This document shows, in pieces, positions 36,156 to 46,127 of a DNA stretch of 64,000 bases. A program made the position numbers and the translations under genes. Position 1 is the stretch's first letter. The number at the start of each line of letters is the position of its first letter. The notes under the pieces were generated by a model. That model saw nothing but the letters and a program-made list of their open reading frames with translations, was not told the DNA's origin and did not search any database. The DNA is from Xiphias gladius (taxonomy: Eukaryota > Chordata > Actinopteri > Istiophoriformes > Xiphiidae), in the NCBI RefSeq assembly GCF_016859285.1, contig NC_053420.1, positions 10,341,501-10,405,500 of the forward strand. The letters run 5' to 3'.

Positions 36156-37171
36156 CAGTCATGCCAGTCTCACTGTACATGTTTGTCTCTCGTCTGGGTA
36201 CCGTCAGCTGGCGGAAGCATGTCTGCCAGGATGAGACAGGCCTACCTCCCTATTGTTGACCACCAGACCTGCACCAGCTCTGGCTGGTGGGGCAGCACCA
36301 TCAAGACCACCATGATCTGTGCTGGCGGAGGAGCTCGGTCAGGATGCAATGTGAGTCTGCTGGTATGAACGATATGAAAAAATGTTCGGTACACAGTTAA
36401 AACATAGATCTCCCAAACTCATTCAGTCACTAAACCAAGTAGGGCTCCATGGGCGAAGGCCAAGGAGGACACCACTACTGAAAGAAAGGCACAAAAAGGC
36501 AAATCTCTTGACTGAGATCAGGGCTCAGTGGGGGCCTGAGCATCTGTTTCAGGACTCCTGGTTCTTCTTGTCACTAAAGATAGTTCTTCATGACTGTGGA
36601 TGTATGTTTGGGGTTGTTGTCTTATACTGCAGAATAAATTTGAATGGATAAGAATCAAAAAATCTAAAGTACCTAAAAGTTTTGCACAGTAATGTAAGTC
36701 AAATATCTCCCTAAATCTATGACAGAAGGTAATAAAAAAAATCTATATTTGTGGTCACGTATCTGTGTAGAATGATCAAAAAGTTTTTTGTTTCATCCCA
36801 GGGTGACTTTGGTGGCCCACTTAGCTGCCAAGTTAACAACAGTTGGTATGTCCATGGTATAGCCAGCTTTGTGTCTGGTATGGGATGCAACGCTCCCCAG
36901 AAGCCCACTGTCTTCACCCGCGTTTCTGCCTACATAACATGGATGAACTCGGTCAGTAATGGAGAAGTACTGTATAACAAAAGGAGAAAAAGTAAAAAAA
37001 ATAAGCAGACAGTATAAGGACTCCCTTTTTACATTATTTACATAATGTAGTTTTCACAGCATGCTCCTCTAAATTACTGTAGTTCACCAGGTCAAATCAT
37101 TTGAAATTAAGGTGAACTATTCACTAAATTAATAGTGAACTTTCTTTTCCCAGGTCATGAACAATGGTTGA
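33967..37171 (+). CDS. Elastase B: intact elastase-1 homologue lacking the catalytic serine (predicted pseudoprotease)
   Basis: Exons join(33967..34006,34144..34247,35098..35198,35396..35521,35900..36036,36208..36350,36802..36951,37154..37171) give an uninterrupted 272-residue cela1-family protein with signal peptide, activation site Arg32|VVGG, His78 (TAAHC) and Asp126 (NDIALL). The active-site motif is GDFGGP: codon 36808-36810 is TTT, so Ser195 (chymotrypsin numbering; residue 220 here) is Phe and peptide hydrolysis should be impossible. Other departures are Glu70 to Ala in the calcium loop (sequence GALFLY instead of GEHDLY) and Trp141 to Tyr (TGYG). The S1 residues Ser189, Val216 and Thr226 are kept. 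Exon 4 has two possible acceptors 6 nt apart; 35396 gives the 126-nt family length, and the pyrimidine tract is poor for both. There are no stops or frameshifts, which favours a retained non-enzymatic role, although a young pseudogene or a base-call error is possible. Confidence 0.9.
34421..34820. mobile_element. Palindromic MITE-like repeat in intron 2 of elastase B
   Basis: The left half contains GGTTAGCTTAGCTTAGCA, and the right half has the inverse arrangement, ATGCTAAGCTACGCTAAG. The outer parts also mirror each other (AGTGAGAAGATTGATA versus TATCAGTCTTCTCATCTAAC, and GATATGCTTTTTCACTTCTT versus AAGAAAGTGGATAAGGGTATC). I recognise this as a common fish foldback repeat, seen again at 38458-38870. 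No coding capacity. Confidence 0.75.
36091..36153. repeat. (AC)n microsatellite in intron 5 of elastase B
   Basis: An uninterrupted AC run of 63 nt between exons 5 and 6, ending about 50 nt before the exon 6 acceptor. Confidence 0.97.
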
Positions 37172-37257
37172 AGTGGATTGCATTTTTTCAACAGACACTA
37201 CTCTGAACTGAGCTTGTTCTTTATCTGCAACTAATTTGACTGTTCAAACCTTCTACC

Positions 37258-37263
37258 AATAAA
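37258..37263 (+). terminator. Poly(A) signal of elastase B
   Basis: AATAAA 87 nt after the TGA stop, the same arrangement as in genes A and C. Confidence 0.75.
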
Positions 37264-38457
37264 AAATGTTCAAAATCAATATCCGTGTTTTAAACTATTC
37301 TGTCTCCATAACTGGTTAATGTTCTGAATTTTCCACAGTGTTAGGGTGGAAAATCTCTCTGGCAATGACATTTCACATGATGACACTGATGAATGTATGG
37401 TTATATCATACACCATCATCAAGATGGTTATCCTAAAACTTCACATTCAAAATTTTCCCATTCAGAGCAGCATGTGAATGTCAGCAAGTCACAGACTGTG
37501 ACAGAAACGGGGCAAATACACAGATGAGCAGACGGTGCACCACGGGGCTGAACCAGGGACACAAGGACACACTTTTGTTTTTATTCTATTTCTGAGTTCT
37601 GACAGCCAGCAGCCCTGATTAAATGCTGACATTCATTTTGCAATGTTTTGTCTTTTGGTTGGCCTGTCCTTTTGTATTATTTGTGTTATTTTTCAAAATA
37701 AAAGTTTTGTTCTTTTTTTTGCACCCGTCAGAAACTGGTCTGATTGGTTTTTAATAAACAGAAGGGTCAGATTATCCTTTCTGCAGCCTCCCTGGTTGTT
37801 TTTGTGACATTTTAGAAGGAAAAGGCTGCAGTGAGAACTGAGGCACTACTACCGGGAATAGTGGATGCATGATAAGTTTCTGCCTATAGTGGGAACCACA
37901 CATGTGCAACAGTTGTGCTATATTTCAAATGACCAACTGTTGTGACTGGAGAAATTCATTATCTTTTGTATGTCTTAAATGATTTTTTTTTTTTTTTACA
38001 GTGTCTTCATTATGTTTTAGTCCAGCACTCCCTTTTCTTCCTCAGACTTCCATTTTTTAAATGTAAAATCTGGTTAGTGTTAGAGAAACATCACCAGCTT
38101 ATTTTACTAAATGTTTTATTTCCACCTTGAAACATTGGAGTATCCTCCACAAATAAGCATAAGCAGGGCCTGTGGGGAGGTTGCATCATTTATGTGAATG
38201 TACTGGGTATTAGTTACATGCTCCCAGCTATACTTTTATTATTATAGGATTGCTGTAATGGATGTTTCTAGCAAGACACATCTCACACAACGATGTGCTC
38301 CATGTACTAAATGGACACCCTTCAGTTTATCACATCATTACATTTGCAGTTCCATTTAATCAGAGAAACCGTGCAATTGGTATTTAAGTTCAAAGATAAA
38401 CAATATATAATACAAATCCTTTTAAAAAAAGGTCGCTTGCCTCACTTACTTTTTTAT

Positions 38458-38870
38458 TTTGTTTGTTTAATCCGTGCAAAAACCAAAGTGTAAAAACGAC
38501 AGTTATGTGCCGGACTATTTCTTGCTCAGGAGAGGTAGCCAGGTAAACAGTTAAGAGTCCAGGAGGTTACTGGTCCCCCGCAAGACAGTGAATTGTCGTT
38601 TTAACACTGACGGTTTTGTACAGATTAAACAAACAAGATATAACATTAATTAGAGAGCTGCTGGTAGGTAGATTTTGTTACCTTTGGACAGAGCCAGGCT
38701 AGCTAATTCCCATTTCCATTCTTTACAGTAAGATAAACTAACTGACTGCTGGTTTCGGCTAAATATTCACTACACAGGTATGACAGTGGTATCAATCTCC
38801 TCATCTACTGTGGGTCACAACAAGAAAGCGAATAAGCCCATTTCCCGAAAATGTCACACTATTCCTTTAA
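38458..38870. mobile_element. Palindromic MITE-like repeat, second copy
   Basis: Contains GTTTGTTTAATCCGTGCAAA and, inverted, TTTTGTACAGATTAAACAAAC, followed by GTTACCTTTGGACAGAGCCA, a GCGAATAAGCCCATTTCCC arm and a TTCCTTTAA end. It is the same family as 34421-34820 and represents mainly the central hairpin and right arm. The left arm is truncated. Confidence 0.75.
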
Positions 38871-40089
38871 ATTAGCTGAAAATTTTTTCTTATGACTAAG
38901 ACTGATGTAACAGATATAGACACTACCTTTCACTGTGAGTCAGCAGTCTGTGGGTCACATGCACAGTGATCACCGCTTGCTGTGGTCTTGTTAGAGGAGA
39001 GCAGAAAACGGAGCTCAGATCACTTCACTGATGGGCTGTGCTGCTCAGCAGCTCCGGGATGTGTGCTTGGTACTTGCAGTCTGAATGGTAGAGCAGTTGC
39101 CTTTGACTACTGCCTGACGCCTCATACTGGCACACAGCTGGTAAGACAAAGCCCAACACTGTTTCTGTTGCCTTAAACGAAGAGCCTAAATTTCAGAGAA
39201 TCGTAAATGAGTTTACAATGTATGTACGAGTAAAAAAAAAAAAACATTTCTTCAAATCAAAATCGAGAGCCTCAAGGTGTGCTTTATCCCCTGACGACTG
39301 AGCAACTGTTCGCAACACAACTGTCCTTCTCCCTCAAAAACCGAGTCATATGCTGCAGCAGCTCTTTCTACTGCACACTACCAACACTGGAACATAATAT
39401 TATTATACTATCAGATCCACAGGGCCTCATGAATACTTATCAAAGGCTTTAAGTGGAATACAGCATTTTAGCCCTGGGCTTGTTAAGCGTTAAACAGGAT
39501 CTTAATCTATATTAATCAACAACATGTAACATCTAAGGATATACACAGTTCATAATCCCATTACCGCACCTCCTCTCTATATGTTCCCATCTATCTTCAT
39601 TGTATCTCGAGCTCAGCTGTCTGTCTATCTTAAACAGCCTGCTGTTGACTTTAGAGCAGCTTTGACCATAATGTGAATTTCTCTGCGAGTGCAGATGCTC
39701 ATTTTTCATGTATAATAAGTTACAGAGCACGATGTGGATCCGTACATGGCATACTGTAGATGCTCCGCAACCTGATCCCATAATGTAGCATATTCTCTAC
39801 ACATTACACATGTATGTAACCTTGTATTATCCTAATTTACTTATACTTTCATACTGTTTAAAACTATAACTAAGGTGGTTTATGTTTCCAGCCACTCCAG
39901 TTTGTGTAAAAAAGGGGCATTCTACTCAAACATGAATATATTGCATATTTAAATGCACTTTCAGGAAATTAAAGTGGCATATGGTCTATGTAACTAAAAT
40001 GCTTGATCGCACTCAGAGACTGTGAGGATAATCTTCCTCTGAGTACCAGAGTAGTATCAATCAGCTAATTCACCTTCAAGCATGCTTTA

Positions 40090-41505
40090 AGGAAAAAAAG
40101 ACCCTAGGTGAGCAGCAAATTTCTGCTATTAAACTCAGACAGAACTGATATTATTGTACTTGGCCCCAAACATCTCAGAAACATATTATCTGATGAAATA
40201 GTTACTTTAGATGGCATTACCCTGGCTTTCAGCACCACTGTAAGTTATCCGTGATCAGGATATGTCATCTAACGCTCACATAAAACAAACTTCAAGGACT
40301 GCCTTTTTTTGTAACACTGTAAAAAAAACAGACACAGTCTGTCTCAAAAAGATGCAGAAAAAACTAGTCCATGCGTTTGTTACTTCTAGGCTGGATTATT
40401 ACAGCTCCTTATTATCTCTGCATTGGCTCCATGTAAAATCAAGGATAAGGATAAACCTAAGATAATATTATTGAATTATTATTACTGACATCCTATCCTC
40501 CTCACCTACAAAAAGCCCTTAATGGTCAGGCACCATCACATCTTAAAGAGCTCATAGTACCTTATTACCCCACTACGACACTGTGCTCCCAGAAACGCAG
40601 GCTTACTTGTGGTTCCTAGAGTCTCCAAAAGCAGAATGGGAGGCAGAGGCTTCAGTTATCAGGCTCCTCTGCTGTGAAACCATCTTCCAGTTTGGGTCCG
40701 GGAGACAGACACCCTCTCAATGTTTAAGAGTAGGTTTAAGACCTACGTCTTTAATAAAGCTTATAGTCAGGGCTGGCTTAGCCTTGGCTTGACCCATCCC
40801 CATAGTTATGCTGCTATAGGCCTAGACTGCCGGGGGGAACTTCCCATGATGCACCGAGCTCCTCTCTCCTCCTCTCCCTCTCCAACTGTACGCATTCATA
40901 TTGCATTATTACTAAGTTGGTATTGTTCTCTCTCCCGTAGTTTTGTGATTTATTGTCTCTCTCCTCTCTCCTCCTGTCGCTTCCTGCAGGTATTTCTGCC
41001 TCTGGAGCTGCAGAGTCTGGATCTGTGACTGCAAACCACCAACTGCCCCCATGGTCCTGCTCAACACCCACTGCTTCAATTATTATCATTATTAGTCTTA
41101 TTATTAGTAGTAATAATACTAATATTATTATTATTACTATACATCTCTATGTGAAACTTGCAATATGTTTTGCTCTCTTTCCCCCCGCTCCTCCTCCAGT
41201 TGGCTTTCCAGTCAACCGGAAGGAGAACAAAGTCATACACACTGACTCTGCAGAGTAAAATTCATCTGAACAGCACAGGTACACTTGAGGAAAATATCAG
41301 AATGTACTAGTGTGTGCTGTTTTTGAGCCCCTCTCTATCTTTGGCAAGCTGTGAGTTGCCCTTAATGCAGCAAACAATGACTTGAGGTCCTAAGGATAGA
41401 GGGTGCCATATGCTGTAGAGATTGTTAAACCCCTGGAGGCAAATTAGTAATTTGTGATATTGGGCTATATGGATATAACTGACTTGACTGGACTTGACTT
41501 GATGA
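40090..41505 (+). mobile_element. L2-type LINE fragment, copy 1 (decayed reverse transcriptase 3' end and 3' UTR)
   Basis: Broken reading frames encode the C-terminal part of an L2-like retrotransposon ORF2, with recognisable pieces such as VHAFVTSRLDYYSSLLS, LHWLHVKSRI, QAPSYLKELIVPYYP-like and FKSRFKTYVFNKAYS. The 3' end has the typical GGGCTATATGGATATAACTGAC tail region with degenerate ACTTGACT repeats. Stops and frameshifts abound, so it is inactive. It lies just upstream of elastase C and is closely similar, over about 800 nt, to the second copy at 48880. Confidence 0.85.
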
Positions 41506-41706
41506 GGGCAAGTAAGTATTAAAGTAAAAACACGAGGTAACATTTCCTCAAAAACTGCTTTGCTACAAAAGGTGAAGGTTTAGTAGTGAAATACAGAAAG
41601 AGCCGTACAGTAAAGGACAATCTCACAACTGACGGTAAAGCTAATACAAGCTGGGAAAAAATGAATTCATAGCTGAGTCAGCTGTTCCACGTATGGATCC
41701 ACTATA

Positions 41707-41806
41707 GTGATAACGGTGAGACAGTCACAGATGGACTGAACAAGTCATACACATACACACACACACAAAACACAAAATCAGCAGAAGGGGCCCTGAAGGT
41801 ATAAAA
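41707..41806 (+). promoter_or_regulatory. Elastase C proximal promoter: GTGATAA block, E-box, TATA box
   Basis: GTGATAA at 41707-41713, E-box CAGATG at 41728-41733 and TATAAAA at 41800-41806; the ATG is 48 nt further on. A CA repeat (41752-41767) has replaced part of the sequence between E-box and TATA, yet the spacing stays close to genes A and B. Confidence 0.6.
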
Positions 41807-41853
41807 GAGTAGTGGACAGAAGACTCCACAGAAAGCTTCAGGAGACTGCAGAC

Positions 41854-41945
41854 ATGCTCAGGTTTCTTGTGTTGACGTCTCTCGCAGCCCTCGGTAAAAA
41901 CCATCCGATTCTGCCTCCCTTTTGCTGTTCTGCACACACACACAC

Positions 41946-41977
<32 letters not shown>

Positions 41978-43616
41978 GACTCCAAACACACTTGAATACA
42001 TGATGTCTGACTGTTGTGCTTCTGCTTTGCTCAGTGCTGGCTGAGCTGGAGCCCCAGCCCAGGTACCTGGAGGACGGCAGTGCTGAGGAGAGAGTTGTGG
42101 GAGGTGAAGTGGCCAAACCCAACTCCTGGCCCTGGCAGGTACAGTGCGCTTTGTTTGACTCCACAACAGTGGAGGAAGAAGAACTCAGATCCTTTACATT
42201 AGTGAAAGTAGCCATGCCACAATGTGAAAATACTTGCGTCGGTCTGAGGTGTCAGGAAAAATCTTAGATCTCTCTCCGCTACAAACTCCCCCAGGACCGT
42301 CCGTTCGTTCCCCTTAATCTAGTTGTGGGACAAGCTACATCTCCATCGTTCATACTAGTGCACTGTGACCTCATGTGAATCCCAGCATCAATAGGTCAAA
42401 TCAGCCACACAACTGAAAACACTTGTGTGGGTAAGCAGGGCCTGTAATCCATAATCGTGCATCATCTCATACGTTGGTCATATGTTTTGTACGTATGTCA
42501 AAGTAACTAGTGAGTTAAATCCATGTAGTGAAGTAAAAAGTATAATGTTTTTAAGGGTCTACATGTCTTTAATCATAGTCCAGTGTCAGGAATGCTGCCA
42601 AGACACATTTAACAAAAATGTGAATGGTTTAGTTTGTTTTAGTTATAATGCTCTGTTGTCGTCTCATTAGATCTCTCTTCAGTTTAAATCCACCTACTGG
42701 AACACAGAGTCAACAGTGACATTTGTGCTTAAACACATACATTGTTTCAGCAGGAAAATATGAATGATGTTCCGGGACTGTGCCACTATCGTAGCAGATT
42801 AATAGCCGGTCATATTTTCATGCATATTCAGATCTGCTTTTCTCCCCCCTTAGATCTCTCTTCAGTACAAATCTGGCAGCAACTACTACCACACCTGTGG
42901 AGGAACACTGATCGGGAGAGGCTGGGTCATGACCGCTGCTCACTGCGTGGACCGGTGGGAGTTTCGCACATCACAGAATAGCTGCTGAGCCTAGATCTAA
43001 AAGAGATATGGGTGATTAGCAGGATATGTGTTCTGACAGAGCTGAACATTTACATAAATATATTTCATTATATTTCCTGGTGGCTTGAGTACATAGCCAG
43101 GCCATCTTAGACATAAAGCGTTTCAGCTCTCCATTTGAATCAGCTATTCAAATGAAATTGACAAGTCCCCACAAAACATATTTTCCATCTAAAATATGGA
43201 TTTTCAGCAGATGTCTTTGGGTTATTAGAGACAACTAACTGACAGACAGTGGAAGAATGAAAATGTTCTTTTTTTTTTTATGTCCACAGCTCCCGGACGT
43301 GGCGCGTTGTTCTTGGAGATCACAACATCCACTCCCACGAGGGCAGAGAGCAGTACATGAGTGTGAGCCGCGTCTACATCCACCCCCGTTGGAACTCCAA
43401 CAATGTTGCTGGAGGGTTAGTGGTTACTTGACATAGTTTGACCCACTTCTTCATACAAAAAATAGAAAATACTGATATATATATACACCACATATAAAAA
43501 CTATGCATGTAGTTATTTGTCAACATGTAAAAGTTATGAAAAATGTCAGAAGGCTTTTTTGGAATATAATGTTTAATATAATAGCCACATTATGTGGATA
43601 TTTCATTTTGAATGTT

Positions 43617-43657
<41 letters not shown>

Positions 43658-46054
43658 TTATTTTTTTTTACAAATACTCATTTATTTCTACTTTTTGCTG
43701 TCTGAAAAAACCTTCCTAGACTTATTATTCTGAACATACATTGTGAAAACTCAACCAGTCATACAGTATGTCCCAACTGGAGCTGAAACAATTAGACAAC
43801 TGACAAAAAATGTATCAGCAACTATGCTGATAATCAATTTATTGCTTAAATTAAATTTTTAAATGTTTTTTAAGATAAATTGACAAACACTATGTGGTTC
43901 CAGCTTGAAGATTTGAACATTGTAAATTAAATATTTTTGAGTTTTGGACAAAGGGAGAATTAGACAATTCAAGTGAATTACAGACCCATCTTGGGCTTTA
44001 GAAAACTGTGATTAACCAGGCAATTAGTAGATTAATCAAGAGAATAATCTGCAGATTCATTAATAATGAAATAATAGTTAGCCCTAAAAAACTCTACTTG
44101 AGAGACACACAATAGCCTTCTCTTAAACAAAGGCCATTACAATGAGCTTTTATGAAGACAGGGAAAAGATTTATAGCTCACTGACTTGAGGGCATTCTGA
44201 CCCTTAGGTGGGACATTGCTCTCCTGCGTCTGTCCTCTGATGCTTCTCTGAATAACTACGTCCAGCTCGGCGCCCTGCCTCCCTCTGGTCAGGTCCTGCC
44301 CCACAACAACCGCTGCTACATCACCGGATGGGGACGCACCCGGAGTAAGTCTGGCTTAATGATACAGTACATGATAAATTAATCGGTTCAGTGTTTACAC
44401 GCAGAGAGAAAGCTGTATGCAGTCGTCTATGATCCAGTTGTAAGACACAGCCCTTCTGTTGTCCCCAGCCGGAGGTCAGCTGTCTGCAAAGCTCAAGCAG
44501 GCGTACTTGCCTGTGGTTGACCACAAGACCTGCTCTAGCTACGGATGGTGGGGCAGCACTGTGAAGGATTCCATGGTCTGTGCTGGTGGCGGCAGCGACT
44601 CCGGTTGCCAGGTGAGCCAATGAGGTCTTAGAAAGGACTTTGTAATCCATTCCCACATTTGACACTTATTTGTACGACTCGAGAGCAAGAAGTTGGGGGC
44701 AGTATCCCTGGGGCGTGACAGCTATTTCAGGGTAACGCTTTCTAATAAGCCACCCTTTTATGAAGGGTTTAAAAGTTGTAACTACTGGCTTTATTAAGGG
44801 TTAACAAATTAATTACTTAGAATTTATGGATCAATTTTACGCCATTAATAAGAAAAACATTTGGACCATATGACCACTGACCTTGAGAAAATGAGCTGCT
44901 GAAGATCTGGACCAAGCGCATTTATTAACAGTGTATTAAGCAAGTATTCATCGGATTACTAACATTCATAACCATATTATTACCAAATAGAAAGGATAAA
45001 CACTGGCCAAAGCAATTTTTCACAGCCTATCAAACCAATGTGTCGTCTTATTAATGCTTATTACTGATCTATAAAGAATGAGAAACCGATATATGAAACA
45101 TTTACAAAGCCCTTAGTCACAACTAATAAACTCTTTTTAGAAAGTTTTCTATTTCAGCTGGACAAATTCCTCCCAGCTCAGATTTTGAAAGAATGCCGGA
45201 GTGATGTTTGGATTTAAGCAGAGAGGGAGAAACACTGGAAAGAACTTGTCAGAATTCAGTCCCACTCCACCATGACAAAGTGAAATTGAATGTCTCCCAC
45301 CGAGCTGAGGCCTGACCCCTTCCTGTCAAGGAAGATATTTTGGAGGACACATGCGGGATTACTTGCAGCATCAGCAGGGGCATAAGTCAGTAACAAAGAT
45401 CCAGGCTAGTGCTTAAGCTGCACGGAGTGTCAAAGTCTTGCAAACTCATGCTCTGCACGAACGTGCTCAAGGCTGTCTGAGATTAAAGTGGGAACATGTT
45501 GCTGTTTGAAAAACTGGGTATTTTGTCCAACTCTGCTCAAAAGGGCAGAAATAAAGCCATCAGTTATGAATTCTTGGCTCTGAGGTCCCTCTGGGATGTG
45601 TTTTCTCGGAATCCAGGGTGACTCCGGTGGCCCCCTGAACTGCAGTGTCAACGGCAAATGGGTCGTCCACGGAGTGACCAGCTTCGTGTCCTCCTCTGGC
45701 TGCAACGCCTACAGGAAGCCCACCGTCTTCACCCGTGTCTCTGCCTATATCAGCTGGATGAACGGCGTCAGTATTTAACACTCACCCATATCAATCAAAC
45801 AGTACCAAATATTTAAAAAACATTCAAACATGACACAGTTCAATCAGTGTTGGTTATGCATTTGTTGTTAAAGTGTTTGTTTTTTTTTTAATTTTATAAA
45901 TCAAGCTATATGCAGTAACTGCAGGATTTCATAATACGATTTGTACATTCACTCATCCTTACAAATACATGTATTTGTGCAGTATTTTGTTCAGATTCTT
46001 GAGGACAATCACATAATGATCCATTTGTCCTTATGTTGCCAGATCATGGGTTGA
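41854..46054 (+). CDS. cela1: Pancreatic elastase C (chymotrypsin-like elastase 1 family), complete
   Basis: Secreted zymogen of a pancreatic elastase. Exons join(41854..41893,42035..42138,42854..42954,43290..43415,44208..44344,44469..44611,45617..45766,46043..46054) give 270 residues. Features are a signal peptide ([10 protein letters not shown] start), activation site Arg33|VVGG, triad His78 (TAAHC), Asp126 (WDIALL) and Ser220 (GDSGGP), and elastase S1 residues Ser189, Val216 and Thr226. The calcium loop GDHN keeps an acidic residue at position 70. All junctions are GT-AG. Intron 2 carries two broken copies of the start of exon 3, and its distal part matches intron 2 of gene A. If intron 7 were kept, the frame would stop after four codons and give a nearly normal C-terminus. 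This copy should be fully active. Confidence 0.95.
41933..41977. repeat. (CA)n microsatellite in intron 1 of elastase C
   Basis: CA run of about 45 nt with one G interruption, between exons 1 and 2. Confidence 0.95.
42268..42706 (+). pseudogene. Two exon 3 remnants inside intron 2 of elastase C
   Basis: TTAG|ATCTCTCTCCGCTACAAA at 42268-42285 and TTAG|ATCTCTCTTCAGTTTAAA at 42671-42688 repeat the acceptor and first codons (I-S-L-Q-Y/F-K) of exon 3. The second runs on for about 36 nt and then joins sequence like that found in intron 2 of gene A. Neither continues to the TAAHC part or a donor, so they are dead exon starts that could still compete as cryptic acceptors. Confidence 0.7.
43624..43649. 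repeat. (AT)n microsatellite in intron 4 of elastase C
   Basis: A pure AT run of about 26 nt followed by a long T tract. Confidence 0.9.
43779..44092. mobile_element. MITE-like repeat, GATTAATC family, in intron 4 of elastase C
   Basis: Begins GAGCTGAAACAATTAGACAA, ends with GATTAATCAAGAGAATAATC and TAGTTAGCCCTAAAA, and contains GGTTCCAGCTT and TTTTGGACAAAG. I recognise this as a widespread fish repeat. Two related copies occur in gls2 introns at about 59320-59615 and 61715-61928. Confidence 0.65.
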
Positions 46055-46121
46055 GAACACCATCTCCATGGAGACGAGAGAAGACTCTGGATTTGTCTCT
46101 GTTTCTGTCTAACTCCACCAG

Positions 46122-46127
46122 AATAAA
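46122..46127 (+). terminator. Poly(A) signal of elastase C
   Basis: AATAAA 68 nt after the TGA stop. Confidence 0.8.

Larger units (their letters stand above)
37264..41700. other. Spacer between elastases B and C
   Basis: No intact exon. It contains a possible relic of an elastase promoter and poly(A) site (37487-37702), a palindromic MITE (38458-38870) and an L2 LINE fragment (about 40090-41505). The remainder, about 38880-40080, shows no recognisable feature. Confidence 0.6.

Noticed and set aside
40262-41258. Open frames suggesting host genes upstream of elastase C
   Set aside because: They are fragments of a decayed L2 LINE reverse transcriptase; a second copy at 48880 has the same content.
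45430-45781. Minus-strand frames of 91 and 73 codons
   Set aside because: Antisense shadows of elastase C exon 7 and its flanking intron.
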